Shown one piece after another: positions 37,060 to 45,414 of a stretch of 64,000 bases of DNA. A program made the translations under genes and the position numbers. The DNA comes from Streptomyces sp. NBC_00448 (lineage in GTDB: Bacteria > Actinomycetota > Actinomycetes > Streptomycetales > Streptomycetaceae). The DNA lies in assembly GCF_036014115.1 (NCBI RefSeq), contig NZ_CP107913.1:4387001-4451000 (forward strand). The letters are read 5' to 3'. Position 1 is the first letter of the stretch; every line of letters starts with the position of its first letter. The notes beneath the pieces were generated by a model. The model ran no database searches and was not told the DNA's origin. It saw nothing but the letters and a program-made list of their open reading frames with translations.

Positions 37060-37090
37060 CCCGGCCCGGGGTCCGCCCCGGGCCGGGTTT
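37060..37090. terminator. 12-bp G+C hairpin with T-run, between DUF3073 and purM
   Basis: CCCGGCCCGGGG-TCCG-CCCCGGGCCGGG followed by TTT. It lies between convergent genes and probably terminates DUF3073 transcription, and may also stop purM mRNA. Confidence 0.92.
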
Positions 37091-37130
37091 CGTCGTCGGC
37101 ATGTTTCCTCACCGCGGGTAACCGTCCGGG

Positions 37131-38204
37131 TCAGGCGTCGTCGCCGTAGTCGCCGACCAGCTCCACGGCCGACGCGCCGCTTTCGCGTACCCGGATCTCG
37201 CCGGCCACCCAGGCGTCCACGTCACGGTCCGCGAGCACCGCGAGCGCGACGTCGACCGACTCCTGCGGCACCACGGCCATCATGCCGACGCCCATGTTGA
37301 GCGTCTTCTCCAGCTCCTCGCGCCGCACCCCGCCCAGCTCGCCGACCACTCCGAAGACCGGTCCCGGCGTCCAGGTGGGGCGCTCCACGGTGGCGTGCAG
37401 GTGGTCCGGGATCACCCGGGCCAGGTTGGCGGCAAGACCGCCGCCGGTGATGTGCGAGAAGGCGTGCACCTCGGTGGTGCGGGCCAGCGCCAGGCAGTCC
37501 AGCGAGTAGATCCTGGTCGGCTCCAGCAGCTCCTCGCCCAGCGTGCGGCCGAACTCGGGCACCTCGCGGTCCAGCGCCCAGCCGGCCCGGTCGAAGAGCA
37601 CGTGCCGGACCAGGCTGTACCCGTTCGAGTGAAGTCCGGACGACTCGATCGCGATCACCGCGTCGCCCGGCCGGACCCGGTCCGCGCCCAGCAGCCCGTC
37701 GGCCTCGACCACGCCGGTGCCCGCGCCCGCCACGTCGAAGTCGTCGGCGCCCAGCAGCCCGGGGTGCTCGGCGGTCTCGCCGCCGACCAGCGCGCAGCCG
37801 GCCAGCACGCAGCCCTCCGCGATGCCCTTGACGATGGCCGCGACCCGCTCCGGGTAGACCTTGCCGACGCAGATGTAGTCGGTCATGAACAGCGGCTCGG
37901 CGCCGCACACCACCAGGTCGTCCACGACCATGCCGACCAGGTCGTGGCCGATCGTGTCGTAGACGCCCATCCGGCGGGCGATGTCCACCTTGGTGCCGAC
38001 GCCGTCGGTGGCCGACGCGAGCAGTGGGCGCTCGTAGCGTTTGAGGGCCGAGGCGTCGAAGAGCCCGGCGAAGCCGCCGAGGCCGCCGACCACCTCGGGG
38101 CGGGACGCCTTGCGCACCCACTCCTTCATCAGGGTGACGGCGCGGTCGCCCGCCTCGATGTCGACGCCCGCGGCTGCGTAGCTGGCACCGGTTGTCTCAG
38201 ACAT
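37131..38204 (-). CDS. purM: Phosphoribosylformylglycinamidine cyclo-ligase
   Basis: The protein has 357 residues from ATG at 38204. AIR synthetase features: SYAAAGVDIEAGD near the start, the GGFAGLFD segment, LLASATDGVGTKVDIA, the dimer motif ALVGGETAEHPG and SSGLHSNGYSL, then FSHITGGGLAANL in the C-terminal half. It converts FGAM to AIR with ATP, step five of purine synthesis. It follows purF on the same strand with a 135-bp gap, so they probably share transcription. Confidence 0.97.
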   Translation of the reverse strand: MSETTGASYAAAGVDIEAGDRAVTLMKEWVRKASRPEVVGGLGGFAGLFDASALKRYERPLLASATDGVGTKVDIARRMGVYDTIGHDLVGMVVDDLVVCGAEPLFMTDYICVGKVYPERVAAIVKGIAEGCVLAGCALVGGETAEHPGLLGADDFDVAGAGTGVVEADGLLGADRVRPGDAVIAIESSGLHSNGYSLVRHVLFDRAGWALDREVPEFGRTLGEELLEPTRIYSLDCLALARTTEVHAFSHITGGGLAANLARVIPDHLHATVERPTWTPGPVFGVVGELGGVRREELEKTLNMGVGMMAVVPQESVDVALAVLADRDVDAWVAGEIRVRESGASAVELVGDYGDDA

Positions 38205-38339
38205 GGCTGGGGAAACCTTCGTGTCGGTCGTACGGGTCGTACGGTCGCGGTGCCCGGCCCGGGCCGGGGTGGCCGGGGCGGGGGCACGGGTGGGGGCTGC
38301 GGCGCGGGCCGGCGGCCCGCGGGGCAGGTCGGTACGGGC

Positions 38340-39857
38340 TCACGGCCGGCGCAGTGCGTCGGCGGCGTCCGCGCCACCGGCCAGCTCGACCTCGAGCAGC
38401 TGCTTGCCGAGCAGCTCCGGGTCGGGCAGGTCCATCGGGTACTCGCCGTCGAAGCAGGCCCGGCACAGGTTGGGCTTGGCGATCGTGGTCGCCTCGACCA
38501 TCGCGTCGATCGAGATGTACGACAGCGAGTCCGCGCCCAGCGACTTGCCGATCTCCTCCACGCTCATGCCGTTGGCGATCAGCTCGGCGCGGGTGGCGAA
38601 GTCGATGCCGAAGAAGCACGGCCACTTCACCGGCGGCGAGGAGATCCGGATGTGCACCTCGGCCGCTCCGGCCTCGCGGAGCATCCGCACCAGCGCGCGC
38701 TGCGTGTTGCCGCGGACGATGGAGTCGTCCACCACCACCAGCCGCTTGCCGCGGATGACTTCCTTGAGCGGGTTGAGCTTGAGCCGGATGCCGAGCTGCC
38801 GGATGGTCTGCGAGGGCTGGATGAAGGTCCGGCCGACGTAGGAGTTCTTCACCAGGCCCGAGCCGTACGGGATGCCGCTGGCCTCGGCGTAGCCGACCGC
38901 GGCCGGCGTGCCGGACTCCGGTGTCGGTATCACCAGATCGGCCTCGACCGGGGCCTCCTTGGCCAGCCGGCGGCCCATCTCCACCCGGGACAGGTAGACG
39001 TTGCGGCCCGCGATGTCGGTGTCGGGGCGGGCGAGGTAGACGTACTCGAAGACGCAGCCCTTGGGGCGGGCCTCGGCGAAGCGGGAGGAGCGCAGGCCCT
39101 GCTCGTCGACGGCGATCAGCTCGCCGGGCTCGATCTCCCGGACGAAGCTGGCGCCGCAGATGTCCAGGGCGGCGGACTCGGAGGCCACCACCCAGCCGCG
39201 CTCCAGCCGGCCCAGCACCAGCGGGCGGATGCCCTGCGGGTCGCGGGCGGCGTAGAGGGTGTGCTCGTCCATGTAGACGAGGCTGAAAGCGCCCTTGATC
39301 TTCGGCAGCACCTGTGGTGCGGCTTCTTCGACCGACAGCGGGGTGCCGTCCGGCCCGACCTGGCCGGCCAGCAGCGCCGTGATCAGGTCCGTGTCATTGG
39401 TGGCCGCGACCTTCGTGGCCCGTCCGGGGCCCTGCGGCAGCGCGGCGACCATCTCGGCGAGCTCGGCGGTGTTCACCAGGTTGCCGTTGTGGCCCAGCGC
39501 GATGGAGCCGTGGGCGGTGGCCCGGAAGGTGGGTTGCGCGTTCTCCCACACGGACGCGCCGGTGGTCGAGTAGCGGGCGTGGCCGACGGCGATGTGGCCG
39601 GTCAGCGAGCCGAGGGAGGTCTCGTCGAAGACCTGGGAAACCAGGCCCATGTCCTTGAAGACCAGGATCTGGGAGCCGTTGCTCACTGCGATGCCCGCGG
39701 ACTCCTGTCCGCGGTGCTGCAGGGCGTACAGCCCGAAGTAGGTGAGTTTGGCGACCTCTTCCCCTGGGGCCCAGACACCGAAGACACCGCAGGCGTCTTG
39801 GGGGCCCTTCTCACCGGGGAGCAGGTCGTGGCTGAGTCGTCCGTCACCACGAGGCAC
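38340..39857 (-). CDS. purF: Amidophosphoribosyltransferase
   Basis: The protein has 505 residues from GTG at 39857. A 22-residue propeptide precedes the nucleophile C23 (DACGVFGVW), which becomes N-terminal after self-cleavage. Class-II glutaminase blocks YALQHRGQESAGIAVS and GHNGNLVN are present; the PRPP site is VVVDDSIVRGNTQ. Cysteines in the C-terminal half (CFFGIDFATR, NLCRACFDGEYP) fit the [4Fe-4S]-type B. subtilis-like enzyme. It commits PRPP to purine synthesis. No ribosome site precedes the GTG, and a promoter is close enough that the mRNA is probably leaderless. Confidence 0.97.
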   Translation of the reverse strand: MPRGDGRLSHDLLPGEKGPQDACGVFGVWAPGEEVAKLTYFGLYALQHRGQESAGIAVSNGSQILVFKDMGLVSQVFDETSLGSLTGHIAVGHARYSTTGASVWENAQPTFRATAHGSIALGHNGNLVNTAELAEMVAALPQGPGRATKVAATNDTDLITALLAGQVGPDGTPLSVEEAAPQVLPKIKGAFSLVYMDEHTLYAARDPQGIRPLVLGRLERGWVVASESAALDICGASFVREIEPGELIAVDEQGLRSSRFAEARPKGCVFEYVYLARPDTDIAGRNVYLSRVEMGRRLAKEAPVEADLVIPTPESGTPAAVGYAEASGIPYGSGLVKNSYVGRTFIQPSQTIRQLGIRLKLNPLKEVIRGKRLVVVDDSIVRGNTQRALVRMLREAGAAEVHIRISSPPVKWPCFFGIDFATRAELIANGMSVEEIGKSLGADSLSYISIDAMVEATTIAKPNLCRACFDGEYPMDLPDPELLGKQLLEVELAGGADAADALRRP

Positions 39858-39864
39858 GTTGTCG

Positions 39865-39894
39865 AGTCTAGGGCAGGAATGCCTCTCATCCGAA
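39865..39894 (-). promoter_or_regulatory. purF promoter, predicted leaderless transcript
   Basis: On the minus strand, TTCGGA (39894-39889), an 18-bp spacer and TAGACT (39870-39865) form a good sigma-70-type promoter. The start codon GTG at 39857 lies seven bases after the -10, i.e. at the expected transcription start. No Shine-Dalgarno sequence is seen. Confidence 0.7.
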
Positions 39895-40138
39895 CGGGCG
39901 AACCTTCAATTCCCTGGGTCTACGCGCGTCATGCCTTACGTGGCAAGCGGTGTGATGTTCGCCTTACGGAGTCGGGCGCGCCCGGGCGCAGGGTCGTTTT
40001 CCGGCCAATCGCGTCGGGGAGCCCTCGTCGCCGCCACCCGGCCCACCCCCGTCCGGCGCTCCCGGAACCGACAGAGCGGCGGCCCGGGGGGAATCAGAAC
40101 CGGACGCCGGGGGAAGTGGCCGAGCCACTTCGCAGGAG

Positions 40139-40951
40139 CTACCCCAGGACCGGGAGGTACGCCGCGAGGTCGGCGCGCTCGCCGGACGCGGAGACACGGG
40201 CGGCGTCGACCTCGTCCGCGAACGAGGAGCGCCCGGTGGACAGGCGCAGCCAGGTCATGGGGTCGGTCTCGACGACGTTCGGCGGGGTGCCGCGGGTGTG
40301 CCGCGGCCCTTCCACACACTGCACGGCGGCATACGGCGGCACCCGCACCTCCACGGAGTTCCCGGGCGCCTTCGCGGCGAGCGCGTCCGCGAGGACCCGT
40401 ACCGCCCCGGCGACCGCGTGCCGGTCGAAGCCGATCTCGATGCCGGTGGCGCGGGCGAGGTCGTCGCTGTGGACGACCAGCTCGACCAGCCGCGTCACCA
40501 GGAAGTCGCTCGCGCGCATCGGACCGAACGGGCTCGGCACCAGCCGGTCGGCCCTGGTCGCCTCGGCTTCCAGCGCGGCGAGCTGCTCCGCGGCGGCTTC
40601 GAGGGCCACGAGCGGATCGGCGGTCCGCGCCTCCTCCGCCCGGGTCGCGGCGTCCAGCTTCTCCGCGATTCCCGCGGTGGACAGCGCCCAGGTGTCGAGC
40701 CCGACCGTCTTCGCCCCGGCCGCCGGCGGCTCCGCCGCCAGCATCGTCCCCATCGCCTCGACCTGCCGCACGATGTGCACGACCAGCAGCCGCACGTCCC
40801 AACCCGGCAGCCCCGAGGGCCACTTCCACTGCTCCCCGGTCAACCCCCGTGCGGCCAACCGCACATGCTGCACCTGCGCGCGCAACGCTCCCCACGTCCG
40901 CGTGGGCTCATACGTACGGACACGGCGGCGGCTCTCCCCAGGGGTCGGCAT
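40139..40951 (-). CDS. Maleylpyruvate isomerase family, mycothiol-dependent enzyme
   Basis: The protein has 270 residues. A DinB-like N-terminal helical bundle has WKWPSGLPGWDVRLLVVHIVRQVEAMG, and VTRLVELVVHSDDLARATG supplies His/Glu metal ligands typical of mycothiol-dependent transferases/isomerases. The C-terminal SCP2-like module ends in NVVETDPMTWLRLSTGR. Mycothiol is the actinobacterial glutathione substitute; members isomerise or detoxify electrophiles, and the substrate here is unknown. Divergent from purF across 281 bp of promoter-bearing DNA. Confidence 0.85.
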   Translation of the reverse strand: MPTPGESRRRVRTYEPTRTWGALRAQVQHVRLAARGLTGEQWKWPSGLPGWDVRLLVVHIVRQVEAMGTMLAAEPPAAGAKTVGLDTWALSTAGIAEKLDAATRAEEARTADPLVALEAAAEQLAALEAEATRADRLVPSPFGPMRASDFLVTRLVELVVHSDDLARATGIEIGFDRHAVAGAVRVLADALAAKAPGNSVEVRVPPYAAVQCVEGPRHTRGTPPNVVETDPMTWLRLSTGRSSFADEVDAARVSASGERADLAAYLPVLG

Positions 40952-40960
40952 ACCCCGAGC

Positions 40961-41590
40961 TTAGCTTTCGGGTGCCGCGGCCCCTTCGGTCCACTCCAGC
41001 AGTTGCCGCGTATCCAGCTCGATCCCGACGGGTTCGGGCAGGGCGACGGTCTTGCCGAACGCGACGACGTGCCGGTCGCGGTAAGCGCCGTCCTGCGGGT
41101 CGCTGTGGATGCTCACTTCGCGGCGGTCCCGGTCGATCAGCAGGTACACGGGGATGCCCGACTCGGCGTAGGCGCGCGGCTTGTCGACCCGGTCGCGCTG
41201 GTTGGTGTCACGATCCCGCAAGGTCACCTCGACCGCCATCAGTACACCATCGGGGTCGGCCCACTCCCCGACCGTTCGGCCGACGAAGTGCGCGACAGGA
41301 GCGAGCGTGCCATCGGGCCGAGCCCGGCCGTTTCTGTAGGACTCGACCTTGAGCCCTTGACCGGTATGGAGATCCCACTGGGGTTTCTGCTGGATGCACT
41401 GACGGAGCAGCCACATCGTGATTGCCTCATGGATCGCGTCCGGCACGCGCTTGACCCCCAGCTTTCCGCCGATCAGCTCGAAGCAGAGGCCCTCCTCGTC
41501 ACGCGCCGCAAGTGCGGCGATGTCCTCGAAGGTCTCCGGCAGCATTTGCGCGTCATCCCACGCCTGCAGCCGGTCGTCCACAGCGGTCAC
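40961..41590 (-). CDS. Uma2-family (DUF820) restriction-endonuclease-like protein
   Basis: The protein has 209 residues. ELIGGKLGVKRVPDAIHEAI (with conserved His-Glu) is the N-terminal block; RPDGTLAPVA and LMAVEVTLRDRDTNQRD-RVDKPRAYAESGIPVYLLIDRDRRE contain the D...E-x-T...K pattern of a PD-(D/E)xK fold. The family is abundant in streptomycetes and cyanobacteria; nuclease function is predicted, biology unknown. It is 9 bp upstream of the stop-proximal neighbour on the same strand. Confidence 0.88.
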   Translation of the reverse strand: MTAVDDRLQAWDDAQMLPETFEDIAALAARDEEGLCFELIGGKLGVKRVPDAIHEAITMWLLRQCIQQKPQWDLHTGQGLKVESYRNGRARPDGTLAPVAHFVGRTVGEWADPDGVLMAVEVTLRDRDTNQRDRVDKPRAYAESGIPVYLLIDRDRREVSIHSDPQDGAYRDRHVVAFGKTVALPEPVGIELDTRQLLEWTEGAAAPES

Positions 41591-41746
41591 CCCGTACCTC
41601 CCTGTGTCCGAATGCTCACGTTCAGATTCTGATCGTACAGACGGTCAGCAACCGAACGTGACCACGCGGCCACGCTCACCCATGCCTGTGCACTCAGGCA
41701 ACTCGGACAACGAGCGTAGCCGCGCGGACCTCCTCCCGGCGGGCGC

Positions 41747-41950
41747 TCAGCGCTGGCGGGGGCGTTCGAAGGTGATGAGCAGGCCGTCGACCGCGCCGGG
41801 GCCTATCCGGCCCTTCACCTCGCCGGACGTGATGTCCTTCAGTGCCCAGCCGTCCTCGGCGTGCTTGTTGAGCACCTTCTCCAACTTGTCGCTGTCGAGC
41901 GCGTCCCCGATCAGCGCTTCACGGAAGGTGACGACCTTGTACTCGTACAT
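41747..41950 (-). CDS. DUF4177-like small protein
   Basis: The protein has 67 residues from ATG at 41950, with AAAGG eight bases before; the open frame extends far upstream but is non-coding. MYEYKVVTFREALIGD, LEKVLNKHAEDGWALKDITS and DGLLITFERPR are the beta-alpha-beta pattern of DUF4177. Function unknown. It is divergent from the toxin-antitoxin pair. Confidence 0.82.
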   Translation of the reverse strand: MYEYKVVTFREALIGDALDSDKLEKVLNKHAEDGWALKDITSGEVKGRIGPGAVDGLLITFERPRQR

Positions 41951-42062
41951 GTCCGGCCTTTCTCGGTGGTTTCCCGGTGCTGCGTAAGTGCCACGTCGTA
42001 CCTGCTGACGCACCCGACCGGCCTCAAGGTTGCGGCACCCGCCGACCACCGCGTCCAACCCT

Positions 42063-42083
42063 GGAATCAGATACTCTGATTCC
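42063..42083. promoter_or_regulatory. Perfect palindromic operator abutting the antitoxin start codon
   Basis: GGAATCAGA-TAC-TCTGATTCC: 9-bp perfect arms with a 3-bp centre, ending on the base before the antitoxin ATG. It contains TACTCT (42072-42077), a -10 hexamer whose expected transcription start is the A of the ATG. This implies a leaderless mRNA controlled by repressor binding over the promoter. Confidence 0.85.
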
Positions 42084-42338
42084 ATGAAGCTGATGACCGC
42101 CACCGAGGCATCGCGGAACTTCGCCGCGCTCCTGGACGCCGCGGAGCACGGCGAGACCATCGTGATCACCAGGGCCGGACGCCGTCTGGCCCAGATCGGG
42201 CCCGCCAACGCGGGGAACGGCGCCGCCCTCAACGACGTACTCGCGAGCAGGCCCCAGGACGACGGCTTCGCCGCCGACGTGGCGGCGACCCGCGACTTCC
42301 TGACCGACGAGACGGCGGCGACGTGGCCCGACGCCTGA
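42084..42338 (+). CDS. Type II antitoxin, Phd/YefM family
   Basis: The protein has 84 residues from ATG at 42084. MTATEASRNFAALLDAAEHGETIVITRAGRRLAQIGP is the Phd/YefM N-terminal DNA-binding fold. The C-terminal half (DDGFAADVAATRDFLTDETAATWPD) is the likely toxin-neutralising tail. It overlaps the PIN toxin by 16 bp. No ribosome site precedes it. It should bind the adjacent palindrome to repress its own operon. Confidence 0.92.
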   Translation: MKLMTATEASRNFAALLDAAEHGETIVITRAGRRLAQIGPANAGNGAALNDVLASRPQDDGFAADVAATRDFLTDETAATWPDA

Positions 42339-42721
42339 TCCTCGACACCGGCGTGCTGATCGGCACCAAGCGCACCGGCACCCCCGTCGCCTTCGCCCTT
42401 GACGACGACGTCGCCATCGCCGCCGTGACCGCGGCCGAACTGCTCCTCGGCGTCGAACTCGCCGACGACGCCCGTCGCCAGCCCCGTGAGGACTTCGTCA
42501 GCGCGGTCCTCGCGGTCGTACCCGTCGAGGAATACGGTCCCGACGTCGCCCGTGTCCACGCCCGCCTGCTCGCGTACGTCCGACGCAAGGGCAAGCCGCG
42601 CGGCGCGCACGACCTGCTCATCGCAGCCACGGCGGCCGCCACGGCCCGAGCGGTGGTCACGCTCGACCGGCAAGCGGCGTTCGCCGAGTTGCCCGGAGTA
42701 CGGGTCGCGGACCTGCACTGA
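42323..42721 (+). CDS. vapC: PIN-domain toxin, VapC type
   Basis: The protein has 132 residues from GTG at 42323. PIN acidic residues are all present: D8 (LILDTGVLI), E39 (TAAELLLGVE), D97 (GAHDLLIAATA) and D115 (VTLDR). Family knowledge: a Mg-dependent ribonuclease cleaving tRNA or rRNA sites when free of antitoxin. It pairs with the preceding Phd/YefM antitoxin. Confidence 0.93.
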   Translation: MARRLILDTGVLIGTKRTGTPVAFALDDDVAIAAVTAAELLLGVELADDARRQPREDFVSAVLAVVPVEEYGPDVARVHARLLAYVRRKGKPRGAHDLLIAATAAATARAVVTLDRQAAFAELPGVRVADLH

Positions 42722-42793
42722 CCCGAACGCCTGACCACGCCGGGCTGCCCCTCGTGCGCCGCTACCGCGCACGGCGTCCGAGAGCGCGAGGCA

Positions 42794-43006
42794 CTACCCG
42801 CCCTCACGATCGGCGAACAGAATCTCCAGGGGGGACGCGCCGTCGACGGGCGCGCGTCTGGGAAGGCGGCCCAGTTCGGCCGTCGTGACAGCCCCACGCC
42901 TGATCAGCCCCCGCGCAGCAAGCAAGGCATACCGGTCGAAAACCCCCGACCCACCCTCGTCTTGGTCATCGGCGAGTTCGCCGGGTACCAATGGCCTGTT
43001 CGCCAC
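42794..43006 (-). CDS. Small hypothetical protein
   Basis: The protein has 70 residues from GTG at 43006, preceded by AGAGG with about five-base spacing. The sequence is acidic at the start (LADDQDEGGSGVFDRY) with a helical middle (ALLAARGLIRRGAVTTAELGRLPRRAPVDG) and ends SPLEILFADREGG. Composition and a good ribosome site support translation. No family is recognised, though the size and the helix resemble antitoxin C-termini. It lies 11 bp after the stop of the IMP-cyclohydrolase-like gene. Confidence 0.55.
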   Translation of the reverse strand: MANRPLVPGELADDQDEGGSGVFDRYALLAARGLIRRGAVTTAELGRLPRRAPVDGASPLEILFADREGG

Positions 43007-43017
43007 GTGTTCCTCTC

Positions 43018-43713
43018 TCAGTGACGTAGCGGCTGCGGCCGCTGTCGCAGGAGGGCGCTGCCCAGATGCCCGGGCTCGAACACGGCCAGGGCCACGCGAA
43101 GTTCGGGGGCGAGGACGTCCCAGATCTCGGCGGCGAGCTCGGCCGGGGTGTTCGCCCGGGTGGCGGTGTCGACGTAGGGCTCGGCGGTGGCGACCGTACG
43201 GCCGTCGGAACGGTAGGTGGTCATCAGCACCGCGTCGCCCGGGGCGAGCGCGCCGACCGCCAGCGTGAGCACGTCGGCCGCGTCCCGGCCGCCCGCACTG
43301 CGCCGGGCCGAGCCGAGCCAGGCCCGCCCGGTGGAACCGTGGGCGACCACGGTGATCCGGGACGTGTGGATCGGTGGATCGGGCTCGTAGGCCAGCCCCG
43401 ACAGCGCGCGTAGCGGCTCCGCGCCCTCGTCCAGCCGCCCGGCGACCTCCTCGACCTGCTCCCCGTTGCCGTACACCAGCCACTCCCCGCGCTCCCGCGC
43501 GCCCACGTAGTGCCGCAGCGGGTCGCCGCCCGGGCCCTCCGTCGCCGCGACCACCAACTCACCGTCCCCGCGTCGCAGTTCGCGCGCCTGGGAGGCACGA
43601 GTGCGGCCCGTGAGGAAGTACGCCCCGCAGCAACGCCCGTCCCCGGTCCGCGCCCACACCACCCCGCGCCCCGGATACGGGTTCCCCGCCAGCACCCCGC
43701 TCAGTGCTTCCAC
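43018..43713 (-). CDS. IMP cyclohydrolase (PurO)-like protein
   Basis: The protein has 231 residues from GTG at 43713, eight bases after AGGAGG; a longer frame from 43767 is possible. The order of blocks resembles archaeal PurO (PF07826): LAGNPYPGRGVVWARTGDG near the start, FLTGRTRASQARELRR, DPLRHYVGARERGEWLVYGNGEQVEEVAGRL, DPPIHTSRITVV and WLGSARRS. PurO makes IMP from FAICAR. Actinobacteria normally use bifunctional PurH, so this could be a paralogous activity. Its place between purF and purL is suggestive. Confidence 0.65.
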   Translation of the reverse strand: MEALSGVLAGNPYPGRGVVWARTGDGRCCGAYFLTGRTRASQARELRRGDGELVVAATEGPGGDPLRHYVGARERGEWLVYGNGEQVEEVAGRLDEGAEPLRALSGLAYEPDPPIHTSRITVVAHGSTGRAWLGSARRSAGGRDAADVLTLAVGALAPGDAVLMTTYRSDGRTVATAEPYVDTATRANTPAELAAEIWDVLAPELRVALAVFEPGHLGSALLRQRPQPLRH

Positions 43714-43803
43714 GCCCACCGCCTCCTGATCCGCCGCCACCCGCACGCGACACGTCCGAAGGGGCAACGTACTACCCGCCTGGGGCTCGTTCGCCGGGTC
43801 GGG

Positions 43804-44679
43804 TCAGGACGTCGCGAGGAGGATCGCGCCGATGACGGCGGCGGCCGCGCCGGCCAGGGCCAGGACCGCGAGGACGATGACGCCGGTCAGCAGGCCGTCG
43901 TGGTCGTGTTCGCGGTCGAGGGCGAGCACGGCGGGGTCCGCGGGGTCGTAGCGCACCGCGATGTCGCGGCCGGGCCAGGCGCGGCGGGTGGAGGTGTAGG
44001 AGCCGCAGAGGGCGGTGACGGTGCGGCCGTCCTCGGTGGTGAAGGCGACGATCGGGGAGTAGGTCCGGGTCCCGCGGTCGTCGGACCTCGGGTCGCGGCG
44101 TTCGCGCACGGCGAGCACGCGGGCGGTGGTGCGGACGGCCGACACCCGCAACCGCCGCCGCCGGCGCAGGTCGTGGAGGACGGCGCGCCTGAGCGCGGCC
44201 CACATGACCGCCGACCACCCGAGCCCGTACAGCAGCAGCACCCAGCCGAGGTCGGGGCCGGGCAGGAACCGGGCTGCCACCGGAACGAGCGCCAGGTACA
44301 ACAACGCGCTGCCGCAGGCCAGTTCGCGGGTGGCCGGGCGCCGGTGCCCGTGGGGGCCGAGCCGGAAGTCCTCCGGGGCGTGCGCACCGTAGCGGACCTC
44401 GACGGTCCGGCCCTCCCAGGCGGCGTTCAGCCGGCCGTACCGTCCGCCGCGGGCCGGGCCGACCACCTCGCGCCCCGACAGCCGGTCCACGAAGGCGAGT
44501 TCGGCGGGCACGCCGTCCACCGTCTTCCCGCCGTGTTCCAGCGGGGTGCCCACGCTCGTCACGGTCGCGTCGGCGTAGACGATCCCGCGCCCCCGGAAGG
44601 CCAGGTGCCGGCGCAACAGGCGTACCCCGAAGGCCCCCACCACCGCGCAGCACGCCAGCACCGCCACGTCGTACGGCAC
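43804..44679 (-). CDS. DUF3592 domain-containing membrane protein
   Basis: The protein has 291 residues from GTG at 44679. One N-terminal transmembrane helix, a beta-rich region (IVYADATVTSVGTPLEHGG), a pair of central helices, then a second beta-region, YSPIVAFTTEDGRTVTALCG, with RDIAVRYDPADPAVLAL, which is the DUF3592 hallmark. It ends with a Val/Ala-rich helix. Function unknown; proteins of this type accompany cell-envelope genes. Two similar extracytoplasmic or cytosolic beta domains suggest internal duplication. Confidence 0.75.
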   Translation of the reverse strand: MPYDVAVLACCAVVGAFGVRLLRRHLAFRGRGIVYADATVTSVGTPLEHGGKTVDGVPAELAFVDRLSGREVVGPARGGRYGRLNAAWEGRTVEVRYGAHAPEDFRLGPHGHRRPATRELACGSALLYLALVPVAARFLPGPDLGWVLLLYGLGWSAVMWAALRRAVLHDLRRRRRLRVSAVRTTARVLAVRERRDPRSDDRGTRTYSPIVAFTTEDGRTVTALCGSYTSTRRAWPGRDIAVRYDPADPAVLALDREHDHDGLLTGVIVLAVLALAGAAAAVIGAILLATS

Positions 44680-44777
44680 TTCGTCCCCCACCCTCAGCGG
44701 TTCGGCGACTCCCCGGGTTCGAGGACGCGGCCCCGGCCCGCCCCGGTTGCGCACGCTACGGCTACCCGCGGCCGGAA

Positions 44778-45281
44778 CTACTCCGCGGGCCAGCCGTGTT
44801 CGGAGAGCAGGGGACCGCGCCCGAGGTAGGCACGCAAAGCGCGGGCGGTGCTGGGGACGAACCGCTCCGGGACCGCGTCGACGTCGCACCAGCGGACCTC
44901 GCGGTGCTTGCCGGGCTCGCGGTTCTCGGCGGTGCCCGTCCAGCGGTCTGCTGCGAACACCACGGTGAGATAGCCGTTCGGCGACTGCACGCCGTGGGCG
45001 CCGTGGATGAGGTGGGCGACCGCCAGGTCCTCGGGCGCCACCCGCACCCCGGTCTCCTCGTACAGCTCGCGCACCGCCGTGCGCGTGATCGGCTCGCCCG
45101 GGTCGCTCTTGCCCACCGGCAGGTCCCACAGCCCGTCGCCGTAGCGCGCCCCCGGCCCCCGCCGCAGCAGCAGCACCCGCCCCTTCTCCCGGTCGTGCAC
45201 GACCACCGCGGCCGCCAGCAGCGTCATCGCCCCGTACGCCACCGGCCCCGCGTCCTGCGGCTCGGCGTCCCTCTCCCCCAT
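44778..45281 (-). CDS. Nudix hydrolase
   Basis: The protein has 167 residues from ATG at 45281, ten bases after GAGG; GTG at 45323 is an alternative. Nudix box at residues 57-79: GKSDPGEPITRTAVRELYEETGV (G-x5-E-x7-R-E-x2-E-E-x-G). LLRRGPGARYGDGLWDLP precedes it. The enzyme should hydrolyse a nucleoside-diphosphate derivative or oxidised nucleotide. The specificity is not predictable. Encoded next to the T7SS block but with no evident link. Confidence 0.92.
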   Translation of the reverse strand: MGERDAEPQDAGPVAYGAMTLLAAAVVVHDREKGRVLLLRRGPGARYGDGLWDLPVGKSDPGEPITRTAVRELYEETGVRVAPEDLAVAHLIHGAHGVQSPNGYLTVVFAADRWTGTAENREPGKHREVRWCDVDAVPERFVPSTARALRAYLGRGPLLSEHGWPAE

Positions 45282-45414
45282 GGGCCCCGACCTCCCTCGT
45301 CCACACGGCGACCACCGCGCCACCCGACCGGCGGCCGATCCTCACCGACCGACGGCCGACCGTAACAGCCGCCTCCGACAAGCCCCGTCGCTCGTGCGGC
45401 GACGCACCGGCCCG

